From Paracoccaceae bacterium (GTDB taxonomy: Bacteria; Pseudomonadota; Alphaproteobacteria; Rhodobacterales; Rhodobacteraceae), in the NCBI GenBank assembly GCA_947504705.1, contig CANNIA010000009.1, positions 1-64,000 of the forward strand: a DNA stretch of 64,000 bases. Direction: 5' to 3'. Both the position numbers and the translations under genes were made by a program. This document shows, in pieces, positions 27,164 through 34,431 of this stretch (position 1 is the stretch's first letter; each line of letters starts with the position of its first letter). Under the pieces are notes generated by a model. It saw nothing but the letters and a program-made list of their open reading frames with translations, searched no databases and was not told the origin of the DNA.

Positions 27164-27196
27164 ATGAGTCCAGATGAGGGGGCCGGATAGGTGCAG
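27164..27196 (-). promoter_or_regulatory. Candidate TauR operator upstream of tauR
   Basis: On the minus strand, CTGCACCTAT (27187-27196) and CTGGACTCAT (27164-27173) are offset by exactly 23 bases, as before xsc and tpa. The match to the CTGGnCnTAA pattern is poorer than at xsc. The pair ends 18 bases before the tauR start codon, a position more compatible with autorepression than activation. Confidence 0.5.
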
Positions 27197-27225
27197 AAGT
27201 CAAGCCCACCCCGCCCCAAAACCCC

Positions 27226-27285
27226 GCCCCGGACCTGATCCGGGGCCTCTAGCCGCCACGGGAGGCCCCGGATCAGGTCAGGGGC
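27226..27285. repeat. GC-rich inverted repeat (REP-like)
   Basis: Two 23-base arms (27226-27248 and 27263-27285), each built on CCCCGGACCTGATCCGGGG, face each other across 14 bases with one mismatch. Each arm is itself nearly palindromic. Such elements are dispersed between genes in Rhodobacteraceae genomes. It lies upstream of tauR, between its operator and the 151-residue gene, and could form a large hairpin. Confidence 0.7.
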
Positions 27286-27450
27286 GGTTAACCCCGTGCG
27301 AACGCAGGGTTTACCGGAGGGTTTAGGGCAAAACGACCTGTCTTCCTCGCGTCTTCCATATGTCTTCCATCCGTCTTGCCGGGCGGGGGGCGGGCGGGGT
27401 GTTAACCATGGGGGGAGAATCGGGGATTTCTGCCTCAACCTTTTGGCAGT

Positions 27451-27906
27451 CTAAAGGTCAGGCACTGAATAGATCAGGCCGCGCAGGATCTTCTTGCCGT
27501 CGGCTTCGATGATGCAAACAGCATCAAACCGCGCTGTCGCCACTTGGTCACGCATTGACTTCGGCATCTGGTTTTGAATCCAGTTGGCTTCCTCAGTCGT
27601 TGGCTTCTTGCAGAAAGACCATGTATCCTCGAACCATGCCGGCACGTCATAGGGGAAACCAAGATAGCGCCTGTCTGGGTCGGCAAGTGACAAATGCCGA
27701 AAATACTTCCAGTTTTGATCGTAAGAATGGTCAGACACGTCGGCATCCAAGACTATCGCTCGCAGCCCGTTCTTGAAGGAGAGCGGATACGCTCCATCTG
27801 GAATATCTGGCAGCGAAAAGAAGCCGCCACGATACTGATCAAAAATCGCCAGTCCGAGCCAAGCAAAGAAGCCCACTGCAAGAACTCGGTATATCCATTT
27901 TTTCAT
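27451..27906 (-). CDS. Membrane-anchored hypothetical protein
   Basis: A 151-residue protein starting MKKWIYRVLAVGFFAWLGLA, so a signal anchor or signal peptide at residues 4-22, followed by a soluble, probably periplasmic domain with three cysteines (CKK near 119, another near 138). No family recognised. Base composition is less GC-rich than the neighbours, suggesting acquisition. It lies between tpa and tauR, where the R. capsulatus order has tauR directly beside tpa; tpa has its own terminator, so this gene must have its own promoter or a read-through supply. Confidence 0.65.
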   Translation of the reverse strand: MKKWIYRVLAVGFFAWLGLAIFDQYRGGFFSLPDIPDGAYPLSFKNGLRAIVLDADVSDHSYDQNWKYFRHLSLADPDRRYLGFPYDVPAWFEDTWSFCKKPTTEEANWIQNQMPKSMRDQVATARFDAVCIIEADGKKILRGLIYSVPDL

Positions 27907-28126
27907 TTACTTCGACCGTCAGAACTCTGGCTAATGCTACCTTGCAAGACAGTATTGGGCCCGGTCGAAGAAAGCGCAATATTCAATAGACGACGGGTGC
28001 AATGCGTAGCGTGAGTTTCACCCCATCGTCCGACCGCGCATGTCGTGGTGAAACCCCACCCGACACCACCTCAAACCTTACCAACCCTTAACGCCCACGC
28101 CTAGCCCGTTGAACTCCCAGCAAACA

Positions 28127-28154
28127 AAAAGGGTGTCCCGCGTGGACACCCTTT
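28127..28154 (-). terminator. Rho-independent terminator of tpa
   Basis: Read on the minus strand: AAAGGGTGTCC, loop ACGC, GGACACCCTTT, then T-rich TTGTTTG. The perfect 11-bp stem begins about 22 bases after the tpa stop, making tpa a monocistronic unit. Confidence 0.88.
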
Positions 28155-28176
28155 CGGCCCCCAAGGGAGGCGAAGC

Positions 28177-29556
28177 TTAGCCGAACACCTTGGTCAGGGC
28201 GTTATCAATCGCCCCGGTGATCTGATCGATATCATCCGGCGTGGCGATCAGGGCCGGGGACAGGCAGAGCGTGTTGTTCAGGCCCGGGATCGACCGGTTG
28301 GTCATCCCGATGATCACGCCCTGGGCGTTGCAGTCGGCCACCACGGCGGCGACCTTCTTTTCGTCCATCGGCTCCTTGGTTGCCCGGTCGGCCACCAGTT
28401 CGGCACCAAGGAACAGCCCCTTGCCGCGCACTTCGCCGATGACCTTGTGTTTCTCCATCAGCGCCTGCAGGTTCGAGAGACACCGGTCGCCCATGGCAAG
28501 GGTGTTGGCCAGAAGACCCTCATCCTCGATGATCCGCATGTTCTCCAACGCCGCCGCCGGGCCAGAGGTGCAGCCGCCGAAGGTGGAGATGTCGCGGAAA
28601 TAGCTCATCGGATCGTTCGGGTCGTCCTTGAACATGTTGAAGACGGCTTCGGTGGTCACGGTGCAGCTGATCGCCGCATAGCCCGAGGCGACGCCCTTGG
28701 CCATGGTCACGAAGTCGGGCTTGATGCCGTAGTGCTGGTAGCCGAACCAGACGCCAGTCCGGCCGACGCCGCAGACGACTTCGTCGATGGCAAGGAGGAT
28801 GTCGTACTTCTTGCAGATTTCCTGCACCCGCTCCCAATAGCCTTTCGGGGGGACGATGACGCCGCCACCGGCGGTGACGGGTTCCAGGATCAGGCAGCCG
28901 ATGCTGTCGGGGCCTTCGCGGAGGATCACCTCTTCGATGGCATCAGCGGCGCGCTGGCCGTAGTTTTCCACGTCCCACTGGGCGCGGTACTCAAGGCAAT
29001 GCGGCACGCGGACAAAGCCGTCGGGGAACGGGCCATACATCTTGGCGCGCTCGTCCTGACCGGCGCTGGCAAGGGCGGCAATGGTGGTGCCGTGGTAGTC
29101 GCGGTCGCGGTACAGGATCTTCCACTTCTTGCCGCCGTGGTGCCGATGCGCGATCTGGCGCACCATCTTGTAGACCTTTTCGTTCGCCTCGCTCCCCGAG
29201 TTCGAATAGTAGACGCGGGTCATGCCCGGCATCTTTTCCATCAGCTTCTTGGCAAACAGCGAGCCCGGGATCGAACCGGCAGAGCCCGGGAAATAGTTCA
29301 GCTTGATCAGCTGGTCGCGCACGGCGTTGGCAATGCTTTCGCGGCCGTAGCCGACGTTGACCGTCCAGACACCGCCCGAGACCGCGTCGATGTATTCCTT
29401 GCCCTTGGCATCCCAGACGCGCAGGCCCTTGCCTTCGACGATGACGCGGGGGTCAACGGTTTCGTATTGCTTGTGTTGCGAGAGGTGGTGCCAGACATGG
29501 GCGCGGTCAGCCTCGACCACGGCACCGATGTCGTTCATTCCGCTGAAGCCTTCCAT
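28177..29556 (-). CDS. tpa: Taurine--pyruvate aminotransferase
   Basis: Tpa moves the amino group of taurine to pyruvate, giving sulfoacetaldehyde (the Xsc substrate) and alanine. The 459-residue product is a class-III omega-aminotransferase: YYSNSGSEANEKVYKMVRQI near residues 105-124, the DYHGTTIAALASAG block, LAIDEVVCGVGRTG with the PLP aspartate, and TMAKGVASGYA with the PLP lysine. I chose the ATG at 29556 because AAGGA lies seven bases upstream. The gene is followed by a strong terminator and preceded by the CTGG repeat pair (29611-29643). Alternatives such as beta-alanine-pyruvate aminotransferase are unlikely given the tauR-xsc neighbourhood. Confidence 0.93.
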   Translation of the reverse strand: MEGFSGMNDIGAVVEADRAHVWHHLSQHKQYETVDPRVIVEGKGLRVWDAKGKEYIDAVSGGVWTVNVGYGRESIANAVRDQLIKLNYFPGSAGSIPGSLFAKKLMEKMPGMTRVYYSNSGSEANEKVYKMVRQIAHRHHGGKKWKILYRDRDYHGTTIAALASAGQDERAKMYGPFPDGFVRVPHCLEYRAQWDVENYGQRAADAIEEVILREGPDSIGCLILEPVTAGGGVIVPPKGYWERVQEICKKYDILLAIDEVVCGVGRTGVWFGYQHYGIKPDFVTMAKGVASGYAAISCTVTTEAVFNMFKDDPNDPMSYFRDISTFGGCTSGPAAALENMRIIEDEGLLANTLAMGDRCLSNLQALMEKHKVIGEVRGKGLFLGAELVADRATKEPMDEKKVAAVVADCNAQGVIIGMTNRSIPGLNNTLCLSPALIATPDDIDQITGAIDNALTKVFG

Positions 29557-29610
29557 GGGGCATCCTTTCCAAAAGAGATGGTCCATTGTCGGGGATTTTG
29601 CCTTTCGGCC

Positions 29611-29643
29611 TTAGGACCAGAGACACCCGTCCGGTATAGCCAG
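29611..29643 (-). promoter_or_regulatory. Candidate TauR operator upstream of tpa
   Basis: On the minus strand, CTGGCTATAC (29634-29643) precedes CTGGTCCTAA (29611-29620) by 23 bases. The second decamer fits the CTGGnCnTAA pattern exactly. The pair lies 55-87 bases before the tpa start, a suitable place for an activator. Confidence 0.6.
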
Positions 29644-29731
29644 AAAGCCGGGAATTCGGCAAGTCAAAGCACTGCACCGGCCCCCTTGCACCTGCCGAAA
29701 CAATCGCCTAATCACGACGCACCTCATGGCT

Positions 29732-29805
29732 GGCGGGTTGGCGGAGAGGTTACGCAGCGGATTGCAAATCCGTGTAGATCGGTTCGATTCCGATACCCGC
29801 CTCCA
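29732..29805 (+). tRNA. tRNA-Cys (GCA)
   Basis: A complete 74-base cloverleaf including encoded CCA: acceptor arms GGCGGGT / ACCCGCC, anticodon loop TTGCAAA with anticodon GCA, and T-arm ATCGG TTCGATT CCGAT. The 3' 44 bases (29762-29805) are the left attachment site of the island and were most likely supplied by it, so the present gene is a chimera of a native 5' part and an island-derived 3' part. Confidence 0.95.
29762..29805 (+). repeat. attL of tRNA-Cys island
   Basis: 44-base direct repeat shared with attR (40332-40375) with three differences. It runs from the anticodon loop to the CCA end of tRNA-Cys, a classic core for tyrosine integrases. Confidence 0.93.
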
Positions 29806-29868
29806 TAAATCTTGTGGTTTTACACACATTTAGAGCAAACCAACACAAAATGTAGCCGCCGCCAAGCT

Positions 29869-29887
29869 GTACACAACGCGTACACAG
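29869..29887 (+). promoter_or_regulatory. Possible integrase arm-type sites, left end
   Basis: TGTACACAACGCGTACACA: two GTACACA units in tandem lying 64 bases inside attL and 67 bases before the integrase start. A similar GTGTACACAG occurs near the right end (40264-40273). Such short repeats next to core sites are what integrase arm-binding domains recognise; they may also regulate int. Confidence 0.4.
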
Positions 29888-29953
29888 TTTTGGTATGCGC
29901 TGCTGGGGTCGGCTGCTATGCTGCAACGCAAGGTGATGCGGGGCAGCTGAGCG

Positions 29954-31405
29954 ATGAGTTACGGCACGGAAACGATAGTGGTGCACAAGAACTTGCGGCT
30001 TGATAAGCGCAAGGGCAGCACGAACTGGTATGCACGCTTGACGCTGGACAACGGCAAGCGCGAGGTGAAAAGCACAGGCACCGATAGCTTTGACGACGCA
30101 AAAGAGCGCGCACTCAAGCTGTACTACGAGACCCAAGCGCGGGTTGCGAACAAGCTTCCAGCCTCAACGCGCAAGTTCAAAGCCGTCGCCGAGCACACAA
30201 TACAACGGATGCAAGCTGACGAAGCGGCTGGCGTGGGCAAGCAGGCATACAGAGACTACCAGCAGGCGCTGCAAAAATGGCTCATACCGTACTTTGGCAC
30301 GACTGACATGGCGAAGGTCGATCTGGCTGCACTGACGGCATTCGACGAATGGCGCACAAAAGAGCTTGGACGTGTGCCAGCACAAAGCACGATCAACAAC
30401 CACAATGCGGCGCTGAACAGGGTACTGGATGAGGCGGAGCTGCGTGGCTGGATAACAAAGTCGCTCCGCCCAACGCTGCTCAACAAGGGCGTCGAAACCA
30501 AAAGTAGGGGCAGCTACACGGTTGATGAGTACAACGCGATCGTTGCAGCACTCCGACAGTGGCACAAGAAAACTGGCAACTTACACGCGCAGGCTACGCG
30601 CAAGGTTCTGCACAACTACGTCTTGTTTCTAGCCAACACTGGCGTTCGACACGGTACCGAAGCGCTGAATCTGAAGTGGAAGAATATTGAGTGGCACACG
30701 GGAAGTGACAAAGAACCATATTTGCAGATCAGCGTGTACGGGAAGACAAAGAGCCGACAGCTTATCGCACGCGACCGAGTGAAAGACTACTTGGATCGAC
30801 AGTGCAAACTGAACAAGAAGCTTGCAGGCGGGACATTTGAAGAGTTGCTCAAGTTGAAAAGTGACGAGCTTGTTTGGAAAACTGAACTGGGCGAAGTTGC
30901 AACCATATTCAACTTGAATGCAAACTTTAACTCGCTTCTTGCAGAACTGAACTTGAAGGCGGGCGCGGACGGAAAACTGCGCACACTATACAGCCTGCGC
31001 CACTTCTACATCACGCTCGACTTGCAGCGCGGAATGAGCACTCACAAGCTGAGCAAACAGGTCGGCAATAGCACGGCGATGATTGACAAGCATTACAGCA
31101 AAATTAGCCCGCTCGCTAATGCTGACGAACACAGTGGGCGCGCGTGGGCAAAGGGCATTGCGGCACTAGATGCAACGCACCACGCAGCGAATGCAGATCA
31201 GCTACCGAAAGCACAGGCACTTGCGTTTGACATGCTGCGCAAGGGGCAGCTTACAGAAAGCCTGCTGGTGTCAACGATAGGCGCTGACAGCGCAGATTAC
31301 GTGCCGACTGACGCGCTAAAACTGGCAGCACTGATGGCAAAGCAAGATGGCAAGCTGAGCGACGAAGCGTTGAGCACACTGCTCGGCGCAAAAGGAAAAG
31401 CGTAG
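29954..31405 (+). CDS. int: Island tyrosine integrase
   Basis: The 483-residue protein should catalyse integration and excision at tRNA-Cys. Residues 1-70 form an arm-binding-like region, about 60-180 the core-binding domain and 200-400 the catalytic domain. The catalytic Arg is in NTGVRHGTEALNL, the second Arg in TLYSLRHFYI (Tyr in place of the usual His in HxxR, as in other members of this branch), Asn stands at the second histidine position in VGNSTAMIDKHYSK, and the nucleophile Tyr is in KHYSK. After about residue 400 there is an extra helical, alanine-rich tail of some 80 residues. It begins 150 bases inside attL. Active-site variation is common in this group and does not imply inactivity. 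Confidence 0.9.
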   Translation: MSYGTETIVVHKNLRLDKRKGSTNWYARLTLDNGKREVKSTGTDSFDDAKERALKLYYETQARVANKLPASTRKFKAVAEHTIQRMQADEAAGVGKQAYRDYQQALQKWLIPYFGTTDMAKVDLAALTAFDEWRTKELGRVPAQSTINNHNAALNRVLDEAELRGWITKSLRPTLLNKGVETKSRGSYTVDEYNAIVAALRQWHKKTGNLHAQATRKVLHNYVLFLANTGVRHGTEALNLKWKNIEWHTGSDKEPYLQISVYGKTKSRQLIARDRVKDYLDRQCKLNKKLAGGTFEELLKLKSDELVWKTELGEVATIFNLNANFNSLLAELNLKAGADGKLRTLYSLRHFYITLDLQRGMSTHKLSKQVGNSTAMIDKHYSKISPLANADEHSGRAWAKGIAALDATHHAANADQLPKAQALAFDMLRKGQLTESLLVSTIGADSADYVPTDALKLAALMAKQDGKLSDEALSTLLGAKGKA

Positions 31406-31421
31406 CGCCAGAGCGCTACGC
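31400..31421. terminator. Hairpin between convergent int and DUF6641-like gene
   Basis: GCGTAGCGC / GCGCTACGC with a four-base loop spans the int stop codon. It has no T-run on either side, so it may be a weak bidirectional terminator or an mRNA-stabilising hairpin. Confidence 0.45.
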
Positions 31422-31445
31422 CAAGCGTGCCAATATCGTGCACGA

Positions 31446-31871
31446 TTATTTCGCCTTTGCCTTACCCCTCAGCCCCGTCAGCGCTGCGTCAAGCTCCCCC
31501 GCAGCCGCTGCCGCATACAGCGCCTCAAGCACCGCTTTAATGTCCTTCTGTTCCTTCACCCATACAGCGTTGCCCTTATCGCTGAGCGTCAGCACGCGCA
31601 CGCCATACTTGCACTGCACATACCAGCCCGCGTCTTGCGTAAAAAACCAAGCACGCACCGCTTTCTCTGCCGCCACCTTCACGCGCGCGCCGTTCTCGTC
31701 CTTTTTCGCACGTGTCACAGCCACCGTGTAGCTCTGACCTGCAAGCGCAGCGTCAAGCACTCGCCCTTGTTCCTCAATCGCAGCCATCAGCTTGTTGCGG
31801 CGCACGACGACAGGGTCGGCTTTGACAACACGCTGCACGGACTTAAACGTAAGTTTCGCAAGCATCGACAT
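31446..31871 (-). CDS. DUF6641-like hypothetical protein
   Basis: A 141-residue protein with a VVVRRNKLMAAIEEQGRVLD helix near residues 22-41, a central AWFFTQDAGWYVQCKYGVRV beta-rich core and a helical, lysine-ending tail. The RRNKL...EQ and WF.T..GW.V...YG pattern matches my memory of DUF6641, a family in phages and integrative elements of proteobacteria. AGGAGA lies six bases before the ATG. Function unknown; small, basic and soluble, it may bind nucleic acid or modulate a phage or host process. Confidence 0.6.
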   Translation of the reverse strand: MSMLAKLTFKSVQRVVKADPVVVRRNKLMAAIEEQGRVLDAALAGQSYTVAVTRAKKDENGARVKVAAEKAVRAWFFTQDAGWYVQCKYGVRVLTLSDKGNAVWVKEQKDIKAVLEALYAAAAAGELDAALTGLRGKAKAK

Positions 31872-31996
31872 CGTTTCTCTCCTTACACAAATGTCTATGT
31901 CTATGCGTAGTGTCGAAAGGCACTGTGGACGACCAGAATATGAGCCAGAAAAAAGTGATGCCTTAACGAAGTAAGGATAAATACTTCGGAGGCAAA

Positions 31997-32605
31997 ATGA
32001 ACTGGACGAAGGTAACGAAGAACGCGTGGCAAGACGAGATAGCTAGTGGCAGCTATGACGTCTTTGGCACCCTCAAGTTCATTGACGGAAGCTGCGTAAG
32101 CGACACGAAAGCCACAGGACTGTGGGGCGCGTACTGGCACAAAGTTGATCGGGTGATCTTTGGTCATGGTGCAAACAAGGGGCTTGGCGTCAACAGATGG
32201 TGCTTTGATGAGCTTGGAGAATGCACAGAAAATCGACATCTACACTTTGTCGCTCAATCACCGATGTGCACAGAAACTTTCTGTGCAGCACTAAATGCCA
32301 TATGGAGCGACTTTTGCGCTGACGCAGCGCCGATGCGCCACAACTTCATCACGCCCATACGGTGCAAGCGCGACACTGGTGGCTACATTGTTAAAGAGAT
32401 TGGCGACCACAGATTCAGCTTTTCTGGCTTGAAATGCTCGCACAAGAGCTCAGCGCAGAGCGAAACTACAGAACTTGAAAAGACAGGCAGGCTGCACCGA
32501 ACACTTGCGCGCGTGCCCGACAACCGTATGAACGAAGCTCTTGCGGTGCTGGAGTGGCAGATTGCCGAAGAGCAACGAAGGTTGAACCAAAGATCTGTGT
32601 ACTAA
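31997..32605 (+). CDS. HUH-endonuclease-like protein (Rep-like)
   Basis: The 202-residue protein shows, in order, three motifs of single-tyrosine HUH endonucleases: motif I DVFGTLKF (residues about 21-28), motif II RHLHFVAQ (HUH, about 80-87) and motif III GGYIVKEIG (YxxK, about 128-136). Such proteins nick one DNA strand and covalently hold the 5' end to start rolling-circle replication, transfer or transposition. No helicase domain follows; the last 60 residues are helical and charged. CGGAGG precedes the ATG, directly after a small hairpin (31967-31988). In this island it could initiate replication of the excised circle. The call rests on short motifs only. Confidence 0.55.
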   Translation: MNWTKVTKNAWQDEIASGSYDVFGTLKFIDGSCVSDTKATGLWGAYWHKVDRVIFGHGANKGLGVNRWCFDELGECTENRHLHFVAQSPMCTETFCAALNAIWSDFCADAAPMRHNFITPIRCKRDTGGYIVKEIGDHRFSFSGLKCSHKSSAQSETTELEKTGRLHRTLARVPDNRMNEALAVLEWQIAEEQRRLNQRSVY

Positions 32606-32743
32606 ATGCAGAAGTGCAAGGCGCACTGCATACGACACAGGGAGTCAATGTGAGAAAGAAAGGAAGTTGTGCCGTGCGTGGCTACAACAAATCCTAGTCA
32701 TATTAAAAATACTGAGACGATCAACACTGCAACGGAGAAGACA

Positions 32744-33031
32744 ATGACATTACTAGAACAGACATACACGCAGCTGTACTACACAGCACTTGTAGACTGC
32801 GCAGAGCAGTTCAGCACTGATTACTTGGGAAAGAGCAAGAGCTGGTATGCGGTGCAGCGACACAAAGGGCGCGAGTTTAGCGTAGGCGCTGCGATACAGT
32901 GTGTACGCTCCCTACGCTCCGTGCAGCGCACCAAAGCGCTCGCTGAGATACAGCGTGCGGCTCTGCGCGCCTCTGAGGCGCAGATACTTGTACACTTGGG
33001 GCAACAACACTGCGTCGCTGATGTGCGCTGA
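32744..33031 (+). CDS. Small island ORF, unknown
   Basis: A 95-residue frame starting MTLLEQTYTQLYYTALVDCA, preceded by GGAGA five bases upstream of the ATG. The longer frame (from 32669) lacks a ribosome binding site. Composition is helical with a basic centre (KSWYAVQRHKGREF). It lies between the Rep-like gene and the H-NS-like gene on the same strand. No family recognised. Confidence 0.5.
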   Translation: MTLLEQTYTQLYYTALVDCAEQFSTDYLGKSKSWYAVQRHKGREFSVGAAIQCVRSLRSVQRTKALAEIQRAALRASEAQILVHLGQQHCVADVR

Positions 33032-33101
33032 CTGCACGACGATATTGACAAAGCAAATCATCTGATGATTGATTCATCCAGTCAGTGTTACGGAGGGAAA
33101 A

Positions 33102-33341
33102 ATGGCACGAGCAGAAGAAATAATGGTGCAGATTGATCAGCTCACCAAAGAGCTCGAAGCTGCAAAGCTCGAAGATCGGGCGGAAGCGCTTATCGACGTG
33201 AAAATGAAGATCAAGCTGTACGGCTTTACCGCCACCGAACTGCGCAGCGTGATCAAGCGGCGAAAGACTACCAAGCCTGCTGCGAAGGTTGCGACGACAG
33301 GTGCTGGGGATCAGAAGAAGGGTACTGCAGCCAAAGCGTAA
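33102..33341 (+). CDS. H-NS-family-like protein lacking the usual DNA-binding end
   Basis: A 79-residue protein. Residues 1-50 resemble the H-NS N-terminal oligomerisation coiled coil, including IDQLTKELEAAKLEDRAEAL and the hinge-like KIKLYGFTATEL (compare YGLTAADL of H-NS relatives). The C-terminus is only a Lys/Ala/Thr-rich tail (RRKTTKPAAKV...), with no TWxGxGRxPxW motif. It may bind DNA nonspecifically through the tail or antagonise host H-NS-like proteins, as truncated H-NS variants do elsewhere. CGGAGGG lies before the ATG. Confidence 0.55.
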   Translation: MARAEEIMVQIDQLTKELEAAKLEDRAEALIDVKMKIKLYGFTATELRSVIKRRKTTKPAAKVATTGAGDQKKGTAAKA

Positions 33342-33427
33342 TGTTATGTAAATAGTAATCTATAACTTTTCGGGCATTCAGTGTTGAAGATCAATGACTT
33401 GCACAGCGCAAGTTTTTCGGTCGTCCG

Positions 33428-33476
33428 CCAAAATGTGTGGGTTTATTGTCAAAGGCAATAGAACCACACATTTCGG
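33428..33476 (+). promoter_or_regulatory. Leader hairpin before the small recombinase gene
   Basis: AAATGTGTGG (33431-33440) pairs perfectly with CCACACATTT (33464-33473), with an inner TATTG/CAATA stem and loop TCAAAGG. CC at 33428-33429 can pair with GG at 33475-33476, the first two G of the CGGAGG ribosome binding site. It may control translation, or be an operator or recombination site. Confidence 0.55.
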
Positions 33477-33486
33477 AGGCAGAAAG

Positions 33487-34065
33487 ATGAAACAGGCGAA
33501 GCTACTTACCGCACAGGAAATGAAGCGGTTGGCAGCTGTGGTTGATGGAACGCGCCACGCAACGCGCAATCACACTGCAATCGCACTGAGCTTTTTCGCA
33601 GGGCTTAGGGCGTGTGAGATTGCAGCACTGCGCGTGGGCGACGTTTACGACGAGACGGGCGAGGTGCGCGATACGATTTACTTGCAGGCGGCGCAGACGA
33701 AGGGCGCAGAAGGCAACACTGTCCTCGTAAGCAAGCGCCTGGCACAAATGCTCAAGCGCTATGCAGCTGCCTGCCCCAAGCACGTCAGCCACCCAGCTCG
33801 CCCGCTGTTGTTCTCAGCCAAAGGCGACGGGTTCAGTGCGCAAACGATGGTCAACCTGTTCAGCCACTTGTACACATCCGCAGCTATCTCAGGCGCTAGC
33901 TCGCATAGTGGTAGGCGTCAGTTCGTAACCGAGCTGGCAGACAAGGGAGTCAACGCGCGAGTCGTGCAAGCACTTGCCCGACACAAGCATCTCAACACGA
34001 CGCAGCGCTACATCGACGTCAACGAGAGCAAGCTGCGTAAGGCGATGGAGCTGGTTGCCAGCTAG
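33487..34065 (+). CDS. Small tyrosine recombinase (FimB-sized)
   Basis: A 192-residue recombinase consisting almost only of a catalytic domain. The catalytic set is visible: Arg in FFAGLRACEIAALR, a Lys in the QTKGAEGN hairpin, HSGRR (HxxR), ARHKHLNTT with the second His, and Tyr in QRYIDV. The missing core-binding domain gives it the size of FimB/FimE-type recombinases. It is complete and distinct from the integrase. CGGAGG seven bases upstream supports the ATG at 33487, although the frame stays open to 33394. Possible roles are excision, an inversion switch or dimer resolution of the circular island. Confidence 0.85.
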   Translation: MKQAKLLTAQEMKRLAAVVDGTRHATRNHTAIALSFFAGLRACEIAALRVGDVYDETGEVRDTIYLQAAQTKGAEGNTVLVSKRLAQMLKRYAAACPKHVSHPARPLLFSAKGDGFSAQTMVNLFSHLYTSAAISGASSHSGRRQFVTELADKGVNARVVQALARHKHLNTTQRYIDVNESKLRKAMELVAS

Positions 34066-34147
34066 CCACGCCTGCTGCGCAAGCGTCACAAGATCGTGCA
34101 AACACTCAACTGCCTCGTCCTCATGCGCTGGCATCCGCCCTGCGCGC

Positions 34148-34324
34148 TTATGGACCGTGCTGCACGGGCTTGATGGGCTTTTTCGGCTTCAAGCGACGCA
34201 CTTTTCCGCGCAGCTTGGTCACGTTTTTTTCAAACGCCGTCTTCACGTCAGTAGTCGCCTGAGTAACACCCTGCTCCGCAACGTTCGGCGTCGTTCTTGC
34301 AGCTACCACTTCATTTATACGCAC
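34148..34324 (-). CDS. Small basic ORF
   Basis: A 58-residue frame on the minus strand starting at GTG (34324) with GAAGGA eight bases upstream. The sequence reads VRINEVVAARTTPNVAEQGV and ends with a strongly basic tail containing LRGKVRRLKPKKPIKP. It lies downstream of the 215-residue gene in the same direction, about 107 bases away. Its coherent composition and ribosome binding site suggest it is real; no family recognised. A DNA- or RNA-binding role is only a guess from its charge. Confidence 0.45.
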   Translation of the reverse strand: MRINEVVAARTTPNVAEQGVTQATTDVKTAFEKNVTKLRGKVRRLKPKKPIKPVQHGP

Positions 34325-34431
34325 AGTGTCAATCCTTCACTAGCACCCCAGTTCAAAGCTCTTGCCACAATCTCCGCAACTGAACTTCGAACCCGTCACT
34401 ATACTTATGCACGTTTTTCTTACGCTTACAT

